DNA of 64,000 nucleotides from CAYQJV01 sp964417925 (GTDB lineage: Bacteria > Hydrothermota > Tepidihabitantia > B3-TA06 > CAYQJV01), in NCBI GenBank assembly GCA_964417925.1, contig CAYQJV010000005.1:11960-75959 (forward strand). Direction: 5' to 3'. The position numbers and the translations under genes are program-made. The notes beneath the pieces were generated by a model. It made no database searches. It saw nothing but the letters and a program-made list of their open reading frames with translations, and had not been told where the DNA came from. Below, one piece after another: positions 45,880 to 55,797 of the stretch (the stretch's first letter is position 1; each line of letters begins with the position of its first letter).

Positions 45880-48219
45880 ATGGCAGAAGAAAAAAAAGAG
45901 ATAGAAATACCAAAAGAGATAGGAGTTGTTCCAATAAAAGGTGGAGTAATATTCCCAAATTTAGTTGCTCCACTTGTAATTACAACTCCAAGACTCATAA
46001 AATTGATAGACGATGTATTATCAAAGCATAAAATAATATTTGTCGTCGCTCAAAAGGACACTCAGATTGAAGAGCCCAAACCAAAAGACCTCTACAGCAC
46101 TGGTGTCATCTCTTTAATTCTGAGGATGATGAGATTTCCTGATAATACCGTACGGCTTTTGGTTCAAGGTTTAAAAAGAGGTAAGATAAAGAAATTCACA
46201 AAAGAGGACCCCTATCTTGTTGCAGAAATTGAGGAAATAAAGGAAACCGTTGAAGATGATAAGGATACCAAGGCACTGATGCGGAATGTACTTGCTACCT
46301 TCCAAAAACTGGTTGAGATGGCTCCTTATCTTTCAGAAGAACTTGCCATAATGGCTTTAAACATCCAAACCCCTGATAAACTTTCGGACTTCATTGCCTC
46401 ATATGTAAACTTCTCGGTAAATGAAAAACAGGAACTGCTTGAGGAAAAATCTGCAAAGAAAAGGTTGGAGAAACTTCTGAAACTCCTCTCAAAAGAGATA
46501 GAAATGCTGGAACTTGGGGAAAGGATAAAGGAAAGGGTTAAAGGAGAAATGGATAAGGCTCAAAGAGAGTACTTCCTGAGGGAACAGTTAAAGGCAATTC
46601 AAAAAGAACTGGGAATGCTGGACGAAAAGACCGCAGAGATAAACGAACTCAAGGAAAAGATAGAAAAGGCTGGAATGCCTGAGGAGGCAAAAAAGGCAGC
46701 ATATAGAGAACTGGAAAGACTACAACTAATGCCTCCCCACGCAGCAGAATATGTGGTAGCAAGAACCTATCTTGATTGGCTGGTAAATCTACCATGGTCA
46801 AAATCAACAGAGGACAACCTTGACATAAAAAGGGCAAAAAAGATTCTTGATGAGGATCATTATAATTTAGAAAAGGTAAAAGAAAGAATTCTTGAATATC
46901 TTGCTGTAAAAAAGTTAAAACCAGATTCTAAGGGACCAATCCTATGTTTTGTTGGACCTCCAGGGGTTGGTAAAACCTCCCTGGGAAAATCAATTGCAAG
47001 GGCGTTGGGAAGGAAGTTCGTCCGGATTTCTCTTGGTGGAATAAGGGATGAGGCTGAAATAAGAGGGCATAGGAGAACCTATGTGGGTGCATTGCCAGGA
47101 AGGATAATTCAAGGAATAAGAAATGCAGGAACAAACAATCCTGTGTTCATGCTTGATGAAATAGATAAGATAGGGGCCGACTTCAGAGGAGATCCATCTT
47201 CTGCGCTTCTTGAAGTACTTGACCCTGAGCAGAACCATGCATTTTCTGACCATTATATAGAGGTCCCTTTTGACCTCTCCAAAGTAATGTTCATTGCAAC
47301 TGCAAACATCACAGACACAATACTTCCTGCTTTAAGGGATAGGATGGAAATAATAGAACTTCCAGGATATACTCAAGAGGAGAAGCTTGAAATAGCCAAA
47401 AATTATCTTGTACCAAGACAACTTTCTGAAACAGGCTTATCTGCAAAGGATGTGGAGTTCACAGAGGAAGCGATAATGAAAATAATTGAGGAATACACAA
47501 GGGAGGCAGGGGTGAGAAATCTTGAGCGAGAAATAGGAAGTGTATTAAGGAAAATAGCAAGACGTTTTGCAGAGGGAGAAAAAGAGCATGTAAAAATTAC
47601 ACCGGAAAAGATTGAAGAGTTTCTTGGCCCACCTAAGTACTACTCTGAAATTGCAGCAAGAGAAAAAATACCAGGGATTGCCACTGGTCTTGCCTGGACT
47701 CCTACGGGAGGAGAAATTCTCTTCATTGAATCCACAAAGATGCGTGGCAACAACAATCTTATCCTAACAGGCTCCCTTGGAGAGGTGATGAAAGAATCGG
47801 CACAGGCAGCGCTTTCCTATCTAAAGAGCAATGCAAGGAAATTTAACATTCCAGAAGAAAGTTTTGAAAAATGTGATATTCACATCCATGTTCCTCAAGG
47901 AGCGATCCCAAAGGATGGTCCCTCTGCTGGAATTGCAATAGCAATGTCTCTTTTTTCACTTTTTACCCAAAAACCCATAGACCCAAAGATAGCAATGACA
48001 GGTGAGATTACCCTGTCTGGAAGAGTACTACCAGTAGGAGGAATAAAGGAAAAGATACTGGGAGCAAAAAGAGCGGGAATCACCACGGTAATCCTTCCAA
48101 AGGAGAATGAGAAGGACCTTAAAGAGGTTCCAGAAAAAGCCAAGAAAGACATGAGGTTTGTATTTGTAGAAAACATAGACCAAGCAATTAAATTTTTATT
48201 TGATTCCAAAAGAGCCTGA
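45880..48219 (+). CDS. lon: ATP-dependent protease Lon (LonA)
   Basis: 779 residues, normal length. N-terminal substrate domain (about 12-205), a coiled coil, AAA module with Walker A GPPGVGKTS (359-367) and Walker B VFMLDEIDK (422-430), sensor residues in FIATANI, then the protease domain with GPSAG (Ser682) and GGIKEK (Lys723 and Lys725, one being the dyad Lys). GGGAGG lies before the ATG. It degrades misfolded proteins with the Hsp20 encoded next door. Its end overlaps the methyltransferase gene by 20 nt. Confidence 0.96.
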   Translation: MAEEKKEIEIPKEIGVVPIKGGVIFPNLVAPLVITTPRLIKLIDDVLSKHKIIFVVAQKDTQIEEPKPKDLYSTGVISLILRMMRFPDNTVRLLVQGLKRGKIKKFTKEDPYLVAEIEEIKETVEDDKDTKALMRNVLATFQKLVEMAPYLSEELAIMALNIQTPDKLSDFIASYVNFSVNEKQELLEEKSAKKRLEKLLKLLSKEIEMLELGERIKERVKGEMDKAQREYFLREQLKAIQKELGMLDEKTAEINELKEKIEKAGMPEEAKKAAYRELERLQLMPPHAAEYVVARTYLDWLVNLPWSKSTEDNLDIKRAKKILDEDHYNLEKVKERILEYLAVKKLKPDSKGPILCFVGPPGVGKTSLGKSIARALGRKFVRISLGGIRDEAEIRGHRRTYVGALPGRIIQGIRNAGTNNPVFMLDEIDKIGADFRGDPSSALLEVLDPEQNHAFSDHYIEVPFDLSKVMFIATANITDTILPALRDRMEIIELPGYTQEEKLEIAKNYLVPRQLSETGLSAKDVEFTEEAIMKIIEEYTREAGVRNLEREIGSVLRKIARRFAEGEKEHVKITPEKIEEFLGPPKYYSEIAAREKIPGIATGLAWTPTGGEILFIESTKMRGNNNLILTGSLGEVMKESAQAALSYLKSNARKFNIPEESFEKCDIHIHVPQGAIPKDGPSAGIAIAMSLFSLFTQKPIDPKIAMTGEITLSGRVLPVGGIKEKILGAKRAGITTVILPKENEKDLKEVPEKAKKDMRFVFVENIDQAIKFLFDSKRA

Positions 48220-49381
48220 AGGGAAAATAGTAATCACGGATAGAGGAATCAAAAATATTCAGCAGGGTTCACCGTGGGTATGGGAAACTGAGATAAAAAA
48301 AGAGGAAAAACACCTTCCTCCAGGAGCCCTGGTGTGGTTATCAGACAGAAAGGGAAGGTTTGTTGGTATAGGTTACTACAATCCAAATTCCAAAATAAGG
48401 ATACGCATGCTTACCAAAGAAAGAAAAAAAATAGATGTTGATTTTTTGGTACAAAGGATAAAAAATGCCCATAAATTAAGACGAAGTCTCTTCAACTCCT
48501 GTACAAATGCCTACAGGATAGTATTTGCAGAGGCAGATTATCTTCCTGGAATTATCATTGACAAGTACGACAAATTCATTGTAGTACAGTTTCATACTGC
48601 AGGTGCAGAAAGAATGAAGGAAGAAGTGGTAAAAGCAATTAACATATTATTTTCACCTCTCGGTATATACGAAAGAAACGATATTGAAGTACGTAAAAAT
48701 GAAGGACTGGAAGAAAGAAAAGGAGTTTTGGATGGAAACCCACCCCCAGACGTGGTAATGATTCTTGAAAATGGGATAAGATTTCTCGTAGATATTAAAG
48801 AAGGTCAAAAAACGGGTTTTTACATTGACCAAAGGGAAAACAGAAAATCAATTGAAAGGTATGCTGAAGGAAGAGTTGTACTTGACCTTTTCTCCTATAC
48901 TGGAGGGTTTGCGATGTATGCATTGAGAGGTAAGGCAAAACATGTAATATCTGTTGATACCTCTGAAAAGGCACTGCATCTTGCAGTAGAAAATGCAAAG
49001 ATAAATGGGTTCAACAACTACACCACGGTAAGAGAAGATGCATTTTCCTTTTTAGAGCAACATGAGGAGGCTGAGCTTATAATACTTGATCCTCCGGGAT
49101 TCGTAAAAAGAGTAAAAGACATTGAAAAAGGTAGTAAAAAATACATTGCTTTAAACAGCATGGCAATATCAAGGATACGGGATGGCTTCTTATTTACCTC
49201 TTCATGCTCCGGAGGACTAACCATGGAGGATTTCAAAAACATAATAAGAAAATCTTTTCAAAGAACTCAGAAAAAAGTATCTATCTTAGAGACAAGGGAA
49301 AACCCTCCTGACCATCCGGTCAACCCTGCCCATCCATGGTCTGCCTATTTAAAATCAATGCTACTGTATGTCTCTGGATAA
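48200..49381 (+). CDS. RlmI-like 23S rRNA (cytosine-C5) methyltransferase
   Basis: 393 residues. An N-terminal PUA domain (about 8-75; ITDRGIKNIQQGSPWVW), a middle EEHEE-type domain, then a Rossmann methyltransferase: VLDLFSYTGGFAMYA (SAM motif), SVDTSEKALHLAVENAKING, ILDPPGFVK, and SCSGGLTMEDF with the likely catalytic Cys. This is the RlmI/RlmK-N domain order. The start is TTG at 48200 inside the end of lon, without a clear ribosome-binding site; no better in-frame start exists. Confidence 0.88.
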   Translation: MIPKEPEGKIVITDRGIKNIQQGSPWVWETEIKKEEKHLPPGALVWLSDRKGRFVGIGYYNPNSKIRIRMLTKERKKIDVDFLVQRIKNAHKLRRSLFNSCTNAYRIVFAEADYLPGIIIDKYDKFIVVQFHTAGAERMKEEVVKAINILFSPLGIYERNDIEVRKNEGLEERKGVLDGNPPPDVVMILENGIRFLVDIKEGQKTGFYIDQRENRKSIERYAEGRVVLDLFSYTGGFAMYALRGKAKHVISVDTSEKALHLAVENAKINGFNNYTTVREDAFSFLEQHEEAELIILDPPGFVKRVKDIEKGSKKYIALNSMAISRIRDGFLFTSSCSGGLTMEDFKNIIRKSFQRTQKKVSILETRENPPDHPVNPAHPWSAYLKSMLLYVSG

Positions 49382-51770
49382 GAGGTTAAGAGAAACACTA
49401 CCTTTTGTAAAAAAGCCCATAAGATATGTTAACCACGAGATGTACTGCATTGTAAAACCGAGCGCCCGTGTATCGGTTGCCTTCGTATTTCCCGATGTAT
49501 ATGAAATAGGGATGTCAAACCATGGATTGCGGATACTGTATCACATTGTAAATAAAATAGAGAATGCAAAGGCAGAAAGAGTATACATTCCCTGGATTGA
49601 TATGATTGAACAGATGAAGAAAAGAGATATTCCACTTTTTTCATTGGAATCCAAAACACCCCTATCCAGGTTTGACATTATTGGATTTTCCCTTCAGTCC
49701 GAACTCTCATACACAAATGTATTGCTTGCTCTTTCCTTGGCAGATATACCTCTCTTTTCAGATAAAAGGAGCAAAAAACATCCCGTAGTGATAGCAGGTG
49801 GTCCCTGTACTGTAAATCCTTTACCCTTAAAAGAGTTCATAGATGCCTTTGTTATAGGAGAAGGTGAAGAGGTAATGAGAGAGATAATAGATGTTTTCAA
49901 AAAGGAAAAGGACAGAGAGAAAAGGATAGAGGCTCTATCAGAGATAGAGGGGGTATGGGTACCTCTATTGCACAAAAAAGAAAAACAAATAAAAAAGAGA
50001 TGGGTCAAAGAACTTAAGTATGAAGATTTTCCTATGCCTCCCCTGCTTCCATTTTCCCAGATTGAGCATGACAGATTAACCATTGAGATTGCAAGAGGAT
50101 GTACCAGAGGATGTAGATTCTGCCAGGCGGGTTATATTACAAGACCTGTGAGGGAAAGACCAGAAGAGGATATTATAAGAATAGCCCATGAAGGGATTGG
50201 ATGTACAGGATGGGAGGAGGTATCTTTACTCTCTTTTTCTGTTTCTGACTACTCCGCATTTAAAAACACTCTTTCAAAACTCGTAGAAGTACTCTATCCA
50301 AAAAAAATTGCCCTTTCAATTCCATCTTTCAGAGGAGAAACTGTAGATGATGAAATGATCCGCCTGCTTTCGCTTGTCAAAAAGACAGGGCTTACAATGG
50401 CTCCTGAAACCGTTTCACAAAAACTTAAAAAAAGAATAAACAAGTTTATAAAAGAAGAAGAGATATTTAAAGCGATCTCCATTGCAGAAAAGTTTGGTTG
50501 GAGACATGTAAAACTCTACTTTATGATTGGATTACCAGGAGAAACCTGGGAGGATGTAGAAGAGATTATAAGATTTCTTAAAGAAACCTCCAGAGTATTT
50601 AAAAGAATGAGCATAAAGGCACATGTATCTCCCTTTGTTCCAAAACCCCATACTGCGTTTCAGTGGGAAAGGTTTGAACCCATAGAGAGCTTGAAGGAAA
50701 AAATTGAAAAAATCAAAAGCGATACAAAAAAGGTAAGGAACATCTCTATAAAATGGGCGAATCCAGAAGCCTCACTTATAGAGGCTATTCTTGCAAGGGG
50801 TGATGAAAAACTGAATAAGGTAATCAAAAATGTATTTGACATGGGAGGTATATTTCAGGAGTGGAGTGAGTTTTTTAGAATGGAAAGTTGGATTAAGGCC
50901 TTTGAGAAAGAAGGAATAGAATACAGAAATTATACAGATGCAAAAACTGCCTCTGAAAAACTTCCATGGGAATTTATATTTGCAGGAGTGGATAAGGAGT
51001 TCTTGCTTAGGGAAAAGGAAAAGGCAGAAAAAGGTGAACTCACCGAAGACTGCAGGATTGGAACGTGTTCACGATGTGGTGCATGCAGTCCTGAGGAAAT
51101 CAATAAATACAGAAAAAAAAGAGAAAGAAAATCTCCCTTGGTGATAATTCCCCAAAAAACAGAGAAAAAAACAACCGTAGAAAAGGGATTTAGAATAAAA
51201 TTTGGTATAGAGGAGCCACTTAGATATGCAAGCCATTTGGATATTGTAAGAATGGTTTACCGAATGTTGCGTAGGTCTTCAATACCAATAGTTTATACCG
51301 AAGGTTTCTCCCCTCATCCAAAGGTATCTTTTGGGCTACCAAAACCAGTTGGAGTAACAAGCAGAGGAGAATACTTAGACATTCGGGTAAAACCTTTTTA
51401 TCATGGAAATATCGTTAAGGACTTAGAAAAAGTAGCCCCTCCAGGATTCAGGATATATACTTCAAAATTGTTCTATCCCCCAAAAGAATCTATTACAAAA
51501 ATAATAGATGTTGCACATTATGAGGTTCTTTGTGAAGAGCTCACAGAGGAGATGTTGGAGAGAGCAAAAAACTCTTCTGATGTCTTATCTGCCTACATGA
51601 AGGACTCAACGCTTACCCTTTTTCTAAAAGTAAAAGAAGGAGTTAAACTTTATAATGTTTTATCAACCATCCTTGGAAATGAAGAAAAAGCCCTCTCTGC
51701 TTCAGTGGAGAGGATAGACCTTTATGCAAATTATAATGGAAAATTAACAACACCACTGGAGGTGATCTAA
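49368..51770 (+). CDS. radical SAM protein fused to DUF2344 (TIGR03960/TIGR03936 type)
   Basis: 800 residues. A B12-binding-like N-terminal domain (about 30-200; FPDVYEIGMSNHGLRILYHI, IAGGPCTVNPLP), a radical SAM core with CTRGCRFC (Cys245, 249, 252), then a Cys-rich segment CRIGTCSRCGAC near 570-585, and a C-terminal DUF2344 domain (about 625-790; FGIEEPLRYASHLDIVRMV, EGFSPHPKVSFGLPKPVGV). The two parts are often separate genes and usually sit next to RNase E/G, as here. The function is unproven; RNA modification is plausible. Confidence 0.88.
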   Translation: MSLDKRLRETLPFVKKPIRYVNHEMYCIVKPSARVSVAFVFPDVYEIGMSNHGLRILYHIVNKIENAKAERVYIPWIDMIEQMKKRDIPLFSLESKTPLSRFDIIGFSLQSELSYTNVLLALSLADIPLFSDKRSKKHPVVIAGGPCTVNPLPLKEFIDAFVIGEGEEVMREIIDVFKKEKDREKRIEALSEIEGVWVPLLHKKEKQIKKRWVKELKYEDFPMPPLLPFSQIEHDRLTIEIARGCTRGCRFCQAGYITRPVRERPEEDIIRIAHEGIGCTGWEEVSLLSFSVSDYSAFKNTLSKLVEVLYPKKIALSIPSFRGETVDDEMIRLLSLVKKTGLTMAPETVSQKLKKRINKFIKEEEIFKAISIAEKFGWRHVKLYFMIGLPGETWEDVEEIIRFLKETSRVFKRMSIKAHVSPFVPKPHTAFQWERFEPIESLKEKIEKIKSDTKKVRNISIKWANPEASLIEAILARGDEKLNKVIKNVFDMGGIFQEWSEFFRMESWIKAFEKEGIEYRNYTDAKTASEKLPWEFIFAGVDKEFLLREKEKAEKGELTEDCRIGTCSRCGACSPEEINKYRKKRERKSPLVIIPQKTEKKTTVEKGFRIKFGIEEPLRYASHLDIVRMVYRMLRRSSIPIVYTEGFSPHPKVSFGLPKPVGVTSRGEYLDIRVKPFYHGNIVKDLEKVAPPGFRIYTSKLFYPPKESITKIIDVAHYEVLCEELTEEMLERAKNSSDVLSAYMKDSTLTLFLKVKEGVKLYNVLSTILGNEEKALSASVERIDLYANYNGKLTTPLEVI

Positions 51771-53266
51771 TGCCAAGAAAGGAAATCCTTATTAATTCAA
51801 CAAAACATGAAACAAGAATTGCCGTGCTTGAGGATGGTAAACTTGTTGAATTTTATTTTGAAAGGGAGAAAAAAAGCCCGGTGGGGAGAATATATAAAGG
51901 AAGGGTGGAGAATGTAGTTCCTGGGTTATCGGGAGCATTTGTATCTTTGGGTCTTGAGAAAAATGGATTTCTCCCACTTTCAGATATTCCTCAGGATGCT
52001 CTTGCAATGCTTCAAGAATCAGATGTAAAGACCGGAGAGAAAAAAGAACTTGACTTAAAAACAGGGCAAGAGATTTTGGTACAGGTTGTTAAGGAACCTG
52101 TGGGACAGAAGGGAGTAAGACTATCCTCTTACATATTTCTACCTGGAAGATACCTCGTTCTCATGCCAAACTTTGATTTTGTGGGAGTATCCAGAAGAAT
52201 AAGGGATGCAAAGGAGAGGAAGAGACTGCGTAGGATAGCCTACGGTTTGAAAAAAAACAAAATAGGGTTAATTGTCAGGACAGCAGCTGAAAGGGCAAGA
52301 GAGGAGGATATAAGGACCGATTTTGAATACTTAATGAGATTATGGAGGAATATAGAAAAAAGGGCAAAGGATGCAAAGGCTCCCGCACTTATATATGAAG
52401 AACCACCCGTTTCTATAAAACTGATAAGAGACATGTTCAACACCTCGGTAAACAATGTAATAGTGGATTCTGCAGAGGAGTATGAGAACATCCTATCATA
52501 TTTAAGAGAGTTTGCACCAAGACTGCGCTCAAGGGTAAAGCTCTACTCAGATTCAAAACCACTGTTTGAAGCCTATGGAGTGGAGAACGCAATAAGGGAT
52601 ATATTTAAAAGAAAGATATGGCTTCCAAGCGGAGGATTCATCACCATAGACCACACAGAAGCACTTGTGGCAATTGATGTAAATACAGGTAGATATGCAA
52701 AGGAGGAAAATCAGGAAAGACTGATTTACCGTACAAACCTCGAAGCAGCAAAGGAGATAGCAAGACAGATAAGGTTGAGAGATCTCAGTGGTCTCATTGT
52801 TATAGACTTTATAGATATGAAAAACAGGGAGAACATGGAGTCTGTGGTAAAGGAGTTACAGAAAAATCTTAAAGATGATAGGGCTCAAATAGATTTTGCA
52901 AGGATATCCAGATTCGGACTTCTGGAAATGACGAGAGAGAGAAAAAGGCTTGACCTTTTTACCCAACTCACCGAGGAGTGCAAGGTATGCAGAGGTAAAG
53001 GAAGAATTCCATCAAAGGCATTTCTACTTTCACAGATAGAGAGATTTTTGGAAAGCACAAGACAGGAGATAAAAGGTAGAGAGCTTATAATAAAGGCTCC
53101 TCCATCCTTTACCGATTATCTATCGGTTGAAAGAGCAGCAGAACTACAGGACTGGGTAATGGAGTATGAAGTATCTATTTATGTAAAAGAGGATATATAC
53201 ATGCAGGAAGGAGAGGTAATGGTGATAGATAAAGAAAGTTCAAAGATCCTTTGGAAGAACTTTTAA
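51770..53266 (+). CDS. rng: Rne/Rng family endoribonuclease
   Basis: 498 residues, the RNase G-like length with no long C-terminal scaffold. S1 domain at about 36-125 (GRIYKGRVENVVPGLSGAFV), a 5' sensor and RNase H-like region, and a DNase I-like domain with catalytic Asp303 (VAIDVNTGRY) and Asp346 (IVIDFIDMKN). The Zn-link CKVC (Cys404, Cys407) is intact. It processes rRNA and cuts mRNA. It is coupled to the radical SAM gene by TAATG. Confidence 0.94.
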   Translation: MPRKEILINSTKHETRIAVLEDGKLVEFYFEREKKSPVGRIYKGRVENVVPGLSGAFVSLGLEKNGFLPLSDIPQDALAMLQESDVKTGEKKELDLKTGQEILVQVVKEPVGQKGVRLSSYIFLPGRYLVLMPNFDFVGVSRRIRDAKERKRLRRIAYGLKKNKIGLIVRTAAERAREEDIRTDFEYLMRLWRNIEKRAKDAKAPALIYEEPPVSIKLIRDMFNTSVNNVIVDSAEEYENILSYLREFAPRLRSRVKLYSDSKPLFEAYGVENAIRDIFKRKIWLPSGGFITIDHTEALVAIDVNTGRYAKEENQERLIYRTNLEAAKEIARQIRLRDLSGLIVIDFIDMKNRENMESVVKELQKNLKDDRAQIDFARISRFGLLEMTRERKRLDLFTQLTEECKVCRGKGRIPSKAFLLSQIERFLESTRQEIKGRELIIKAPPSFTDYLSVERAAELQDWVMEYEVSIYVKEDIYMQEGEVMVIDKESSKILWKNF

Positions 53267-53272
53267 AATCCC

Positions 53273-54121
53273 TTGAAAATAGCAGTATTGGGAGCCAATG
53301 GAAGGATAGGGAAAAGGATATATACTTATCTTTTAAAAAGATACGAGGTTTATGGATTTGATCTATGTAATGGCCCCTTCTACCGCATAGACCTAAGAAA
53401 AGAGTCCAAGCCTTTTATGAAGTTTGACACAGTAATTAATACCGCGGGGACCTTTTCCTTTTCTCTTCCTCCCCAGGTGCTTTATGAGGATAATGTGGCT
53501 ACTGCAATAAATGCATTTAGATTTTTCATGCTCTCCGAGGCAAAACAGTTTATACATATAAGTACTACGGGAGTGTATGGTAAGGTGATATATCTTCCTG
53601 CAGATGAATACCATCCTAAAAATCCCAGAAACAGGTATGAGACAAGCAAAGATATTGCAGAACAAAAACTGCTTTCCCTGTGTAGACTTTACAAAAGAGA
53701 GGTGATAATTCTGCGCCCATCCCTTGTGATAGGAATTGAGCACCCCTATGGAATAGAACAACTGAAAAAACTTTTCTTTCATTTAAAAAACATCACGGAG
53801 TGTATACCTTTTTTCAACTTTGGAAATAAAAGAATCCAACTTACATCCATAGAGTTTATCTGTAGAGTTGTGGAGGCACTTATAAAAAAAGGAATAAGAG
53901 GTGGAATATTCAACATTGCAGAAATTAACATATACATTAACGATTTCTTAAAAAGGATAGGTGAAGAAACCGGTATAAAATTGCTTTGCCTTTTACCGCA
54001 TTGGCTTCTATATTTACTGAAACCTGTAATGGGAGTAGTAAAACTCCACCCTGCCTGGATTGATTATCTATCTAACGTGTCATATGCTACTGAGAGGATA
54101 GAAAATCTTTTAAAATCCTAA
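53273..54121 (+). CDS. NAD-dependent epimerase/dehydratase family protein
   Basis: 282 residues of the extended SDR family. NAD-binding GANGRIGKRI at residues 7-16, active-site Ser/Thr in HISTTGVYG and YxxxK in NRYETSKDIAE. The usual substrates are nucleotide sugars, but nothing here fixes the substrate. The start is a TTG at 53273, 6 nt after the RNase gene, without a good ribosome-binding site. Its TAA is 1 nt from the stop of the convergent TSUP gene, with no terminator between. Confidence 0.82.
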   Translation: MKIAVLGANGRIGKRIYTYLLKRYEVYGFDLCNGPFYRIDLRKESKPFMKFDTVINTAGTFSFSLPPQVLYEDNVATAINAFRFFMLSEAKQFIHISTTGVYGKVIYLPADEYHPKNPRNRYETSKDIAEQKLLSLCRLYKREVIILRPSLVIGIEHPYGIEQLKKLFFHLKNITECIPFFNFGNKRIQLTSIEFICRVVEALIKKGIRGGIFNIAEINIYINDFLKRIGEETGIKLLCLLPHWLLYLLKPVMGVVKLHPAWIDYLSNVSYATERIENLLKS

Positions 54122-54122
54122 A

Positions 54123-54482
54123 TTACTTGCCCAAAAGCATCTTTACCGCAAGTATCAAAAAGAATACACCAAATATTCTTCTTAAAGTTATGTCATGAAT
54201 TTTCTCTGCAATGTCTGCACCAAAGTATGCGCCCACAAACAATCCCGCTGCAATAAGAAGCCCTGTCAACAGATGAACATGCCCCGCTTTGTAGTATCTC
54301 AACATCCCCAAGAGTCCTACAGGTAGAAGTAATGCTGCAAGTGAAGTTCCCTGTGCATCATGCTGGGAAAATCCAAATATATATACAAGACCTGGTATTA
54401 TAATGGTTCCACCTCCTATCCCCAACAACCCGCTGAATATCCCCGCTGTAACTCCCAAGATAAAAGCAATTAAAAGATGCAT
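54123..54482 (-). CDS. half-size TSUP (TauE/SafE) family membrane protein
   Basis: About 119 residues with four membrane segments. Signature of one TSUP repeat: GIFSGLLGIGGGTIIIPGLV. Most family members carry two such halves (about 250 residues); this one has one and would need to dimerise. The start is the ATG at 54482, behind AAGGAGG; the longer frame to 54530 comes only from a 15-bp tandem repeat. TSUP proteins move sulfur-containing or organic anions. It is downstream of asnS. Confidence 0.8.
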   Translation of the reverse strand: MHLLIAFILGVTAGIFSGLLGIGGGTIIIPGLVYIFGFSQHDAQGTSLAALLLPVGLLGMLRYYKAGHVHLLTGLLIAAGLFVGAYFGADIAEKIHDITLRRIFGVFFLILAVKMLLGK

Positions 54483-54493
54483 CAATACCTCCT

Positions 54494-54523
54494 TTTTATG
54501 GATATATTTTTTATGGATATATT
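54494..54523 (-). repeat. 15-bp perfect tandem duplication over the asnS stop codon
   Basis: Two identical 15-bp units (54494-54508 and 54509-54523) lie end to end. The second contains the last codons and TAA of asnS; the first repeats them out of the gene, just before the ribosome-binding site of the TSUP gene. It looks like a recent local duplication. Confidence 0.85.
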
Positions 54524-55797
54524 CTTTCAAGCATTCTTGGATAGGGTATTGCCTCTCTTACATGATGAATTCCCGTTATCCAGGCAACGGTTCTTTCAAG
54601 CCCAAGACCAAATCCAGAGTGTTCAAATGTTCCGTATTTCCTTATATCAAGATACCACTGAAATGCCTCCATTGGAAGATTCTCCTCCTCTATTCTTTTT
54701 TTGAGTTTTTCATAGTCATCCTCCCTCTGACTGCCTCCTATTATCTCCCCATACCCCTCTGGTGCAAGCATATCAAAGTTCAGTACCAGTTCTGGATTTT
54801 TATCATCTTCCTTCATGTAAAAGGGCTTTATCTTCTTTGGATAATGATGAATCATCACGGGTTTATCAAACTCCTTTGAAATTATGGTTTCTTCATCTCC
54901 TCCAAAATCCTCACCGTACTTTGTGGAATTACCATGCTTATTGAGAATCTCTATTGCCTCTGCATAGGTTATCCTTGGAAAAGGAGGTTTTATATTTTCA
55001 AGTTTTGAAATATCCCTTTCAAGAATTTGCAGTTGTTTTTTCCTTTTCTCAAGAATCCTTTCTACAATATAGGATACAAGTCCCTCTGCAAGTCTCATTA
55101 TACATTCAAGATCGCAGAATGCAACCTCTGGTTCAACCTGCCAGAACTCGGTGAGATGCCTTCTCGTTTTTGACTTTTCTGCTCTGAAGGTGGGACCAAA
55201 GCAATAAACCTTTCCAAATGCAGCCGCTGCGGGTTCCATGTACAACTGACCACTTTGAGAAAGGTATGCCTTTTCTCCAAAATACTCAACCTCAAAAAGC
55301 GTTGTTGTCCCTTCACAGGCTGTTGGAGTAAGTATTGGAGCATCTATCAAGGTAAACCCTCTTGCATCAAAGAAATCCCTTATCGCCTTTTCTATTTCTG
55401 CTCTTATCTTTAAGATTGCATTTTGCTTTCTTGACCTGAGCCAGAGATGCCTTCTCTTCAGAAGAAAGTCTATTCCATGGCTTTTTTTGGTAATTGGATA
55501 GTCCTTTGAAGGAGCAAGCAGACGAAGAAATTTACCCGTTAACTCTATTCCATCAGGTGCTCTTTTATCCTCCTTCACAACTCCTTTAACCTCTACCACC
55601 GACTCCTGGGATACAGTTTCTGCAAGTTCAAAGGAATGTGGGTCTGAATCACTCTGTGTATATACCACCTGCACTATTCCGGTACCATCCCTTACCAGAA
55701 CAAACCTCACTCCTCCACTGGACCTGCGGTTGTACACCCATCCCTTGATCTCCACCTCTTTACCAATGTAGTTCTTCAACTCCTCTATCCAGATCAT
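54511..55797 (-). CDS. asnS: asparaginyl-tRNA synthetase
   Basis: 428 residues, a class IIb synthetase. N-terminal OB-fold (about 14-100; VEIKGWVYNRRSSGGVRF), motif 2 FGPTFRAEKSKTRRHLTEFW with the AsnRS-type TEFWQVEPE, and motif 3 GFGLGLERTVAWITG near the end. Full length. The ATG overlaps the TGA of the cyclic-nucleotide-domain gene, so the two are coupled. Confidence 0.94.
   Translation of the reverse strand: MIWIEELKNYIGKEVEIKGWVYNRRSSGGVRFVLVRDGTGIVQVVYTQSDSDPHSFELAETVSQESVVEVKGVVKEDKRAPDGIELTGKFLRLLAPSKDYPITKKSHGIDFLLKRRHLWLRSRKQNAILKIRAEIEKAIRDFFDARGFTLIDAPILTPTACEGTTTLFEVEYFGEKAYLSQSGQLYMEPAAAAFGKVYCFGPTFRAEKSKTRRHLTEFWQVEPEVAFCDLECIMRLAEGLVSYIVERILEKRKKQLQILERDISKLENIKPPFPRITYAEAIEILNKHGNSTKYGEDFGGDEETIISKEFDKPVMIHHYPKKIKPFYMKEDDKNPELVLNFDMLAPEGYGEIIGGSQREDDYEKLKKRIEEENLPMEAFQWYLDIRKYGTFEHSGFGLGLERTVAWITGIHHVREAIPYPRMLERIYP

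Noticed and set aside
54483..54530. Longer N-terminus for the TSUP protein
   Set aside because: The extra residues come from the 15-bp tandem repeat and the ribosome-binding site; the ATG at 54482 follows AAGGAGG.
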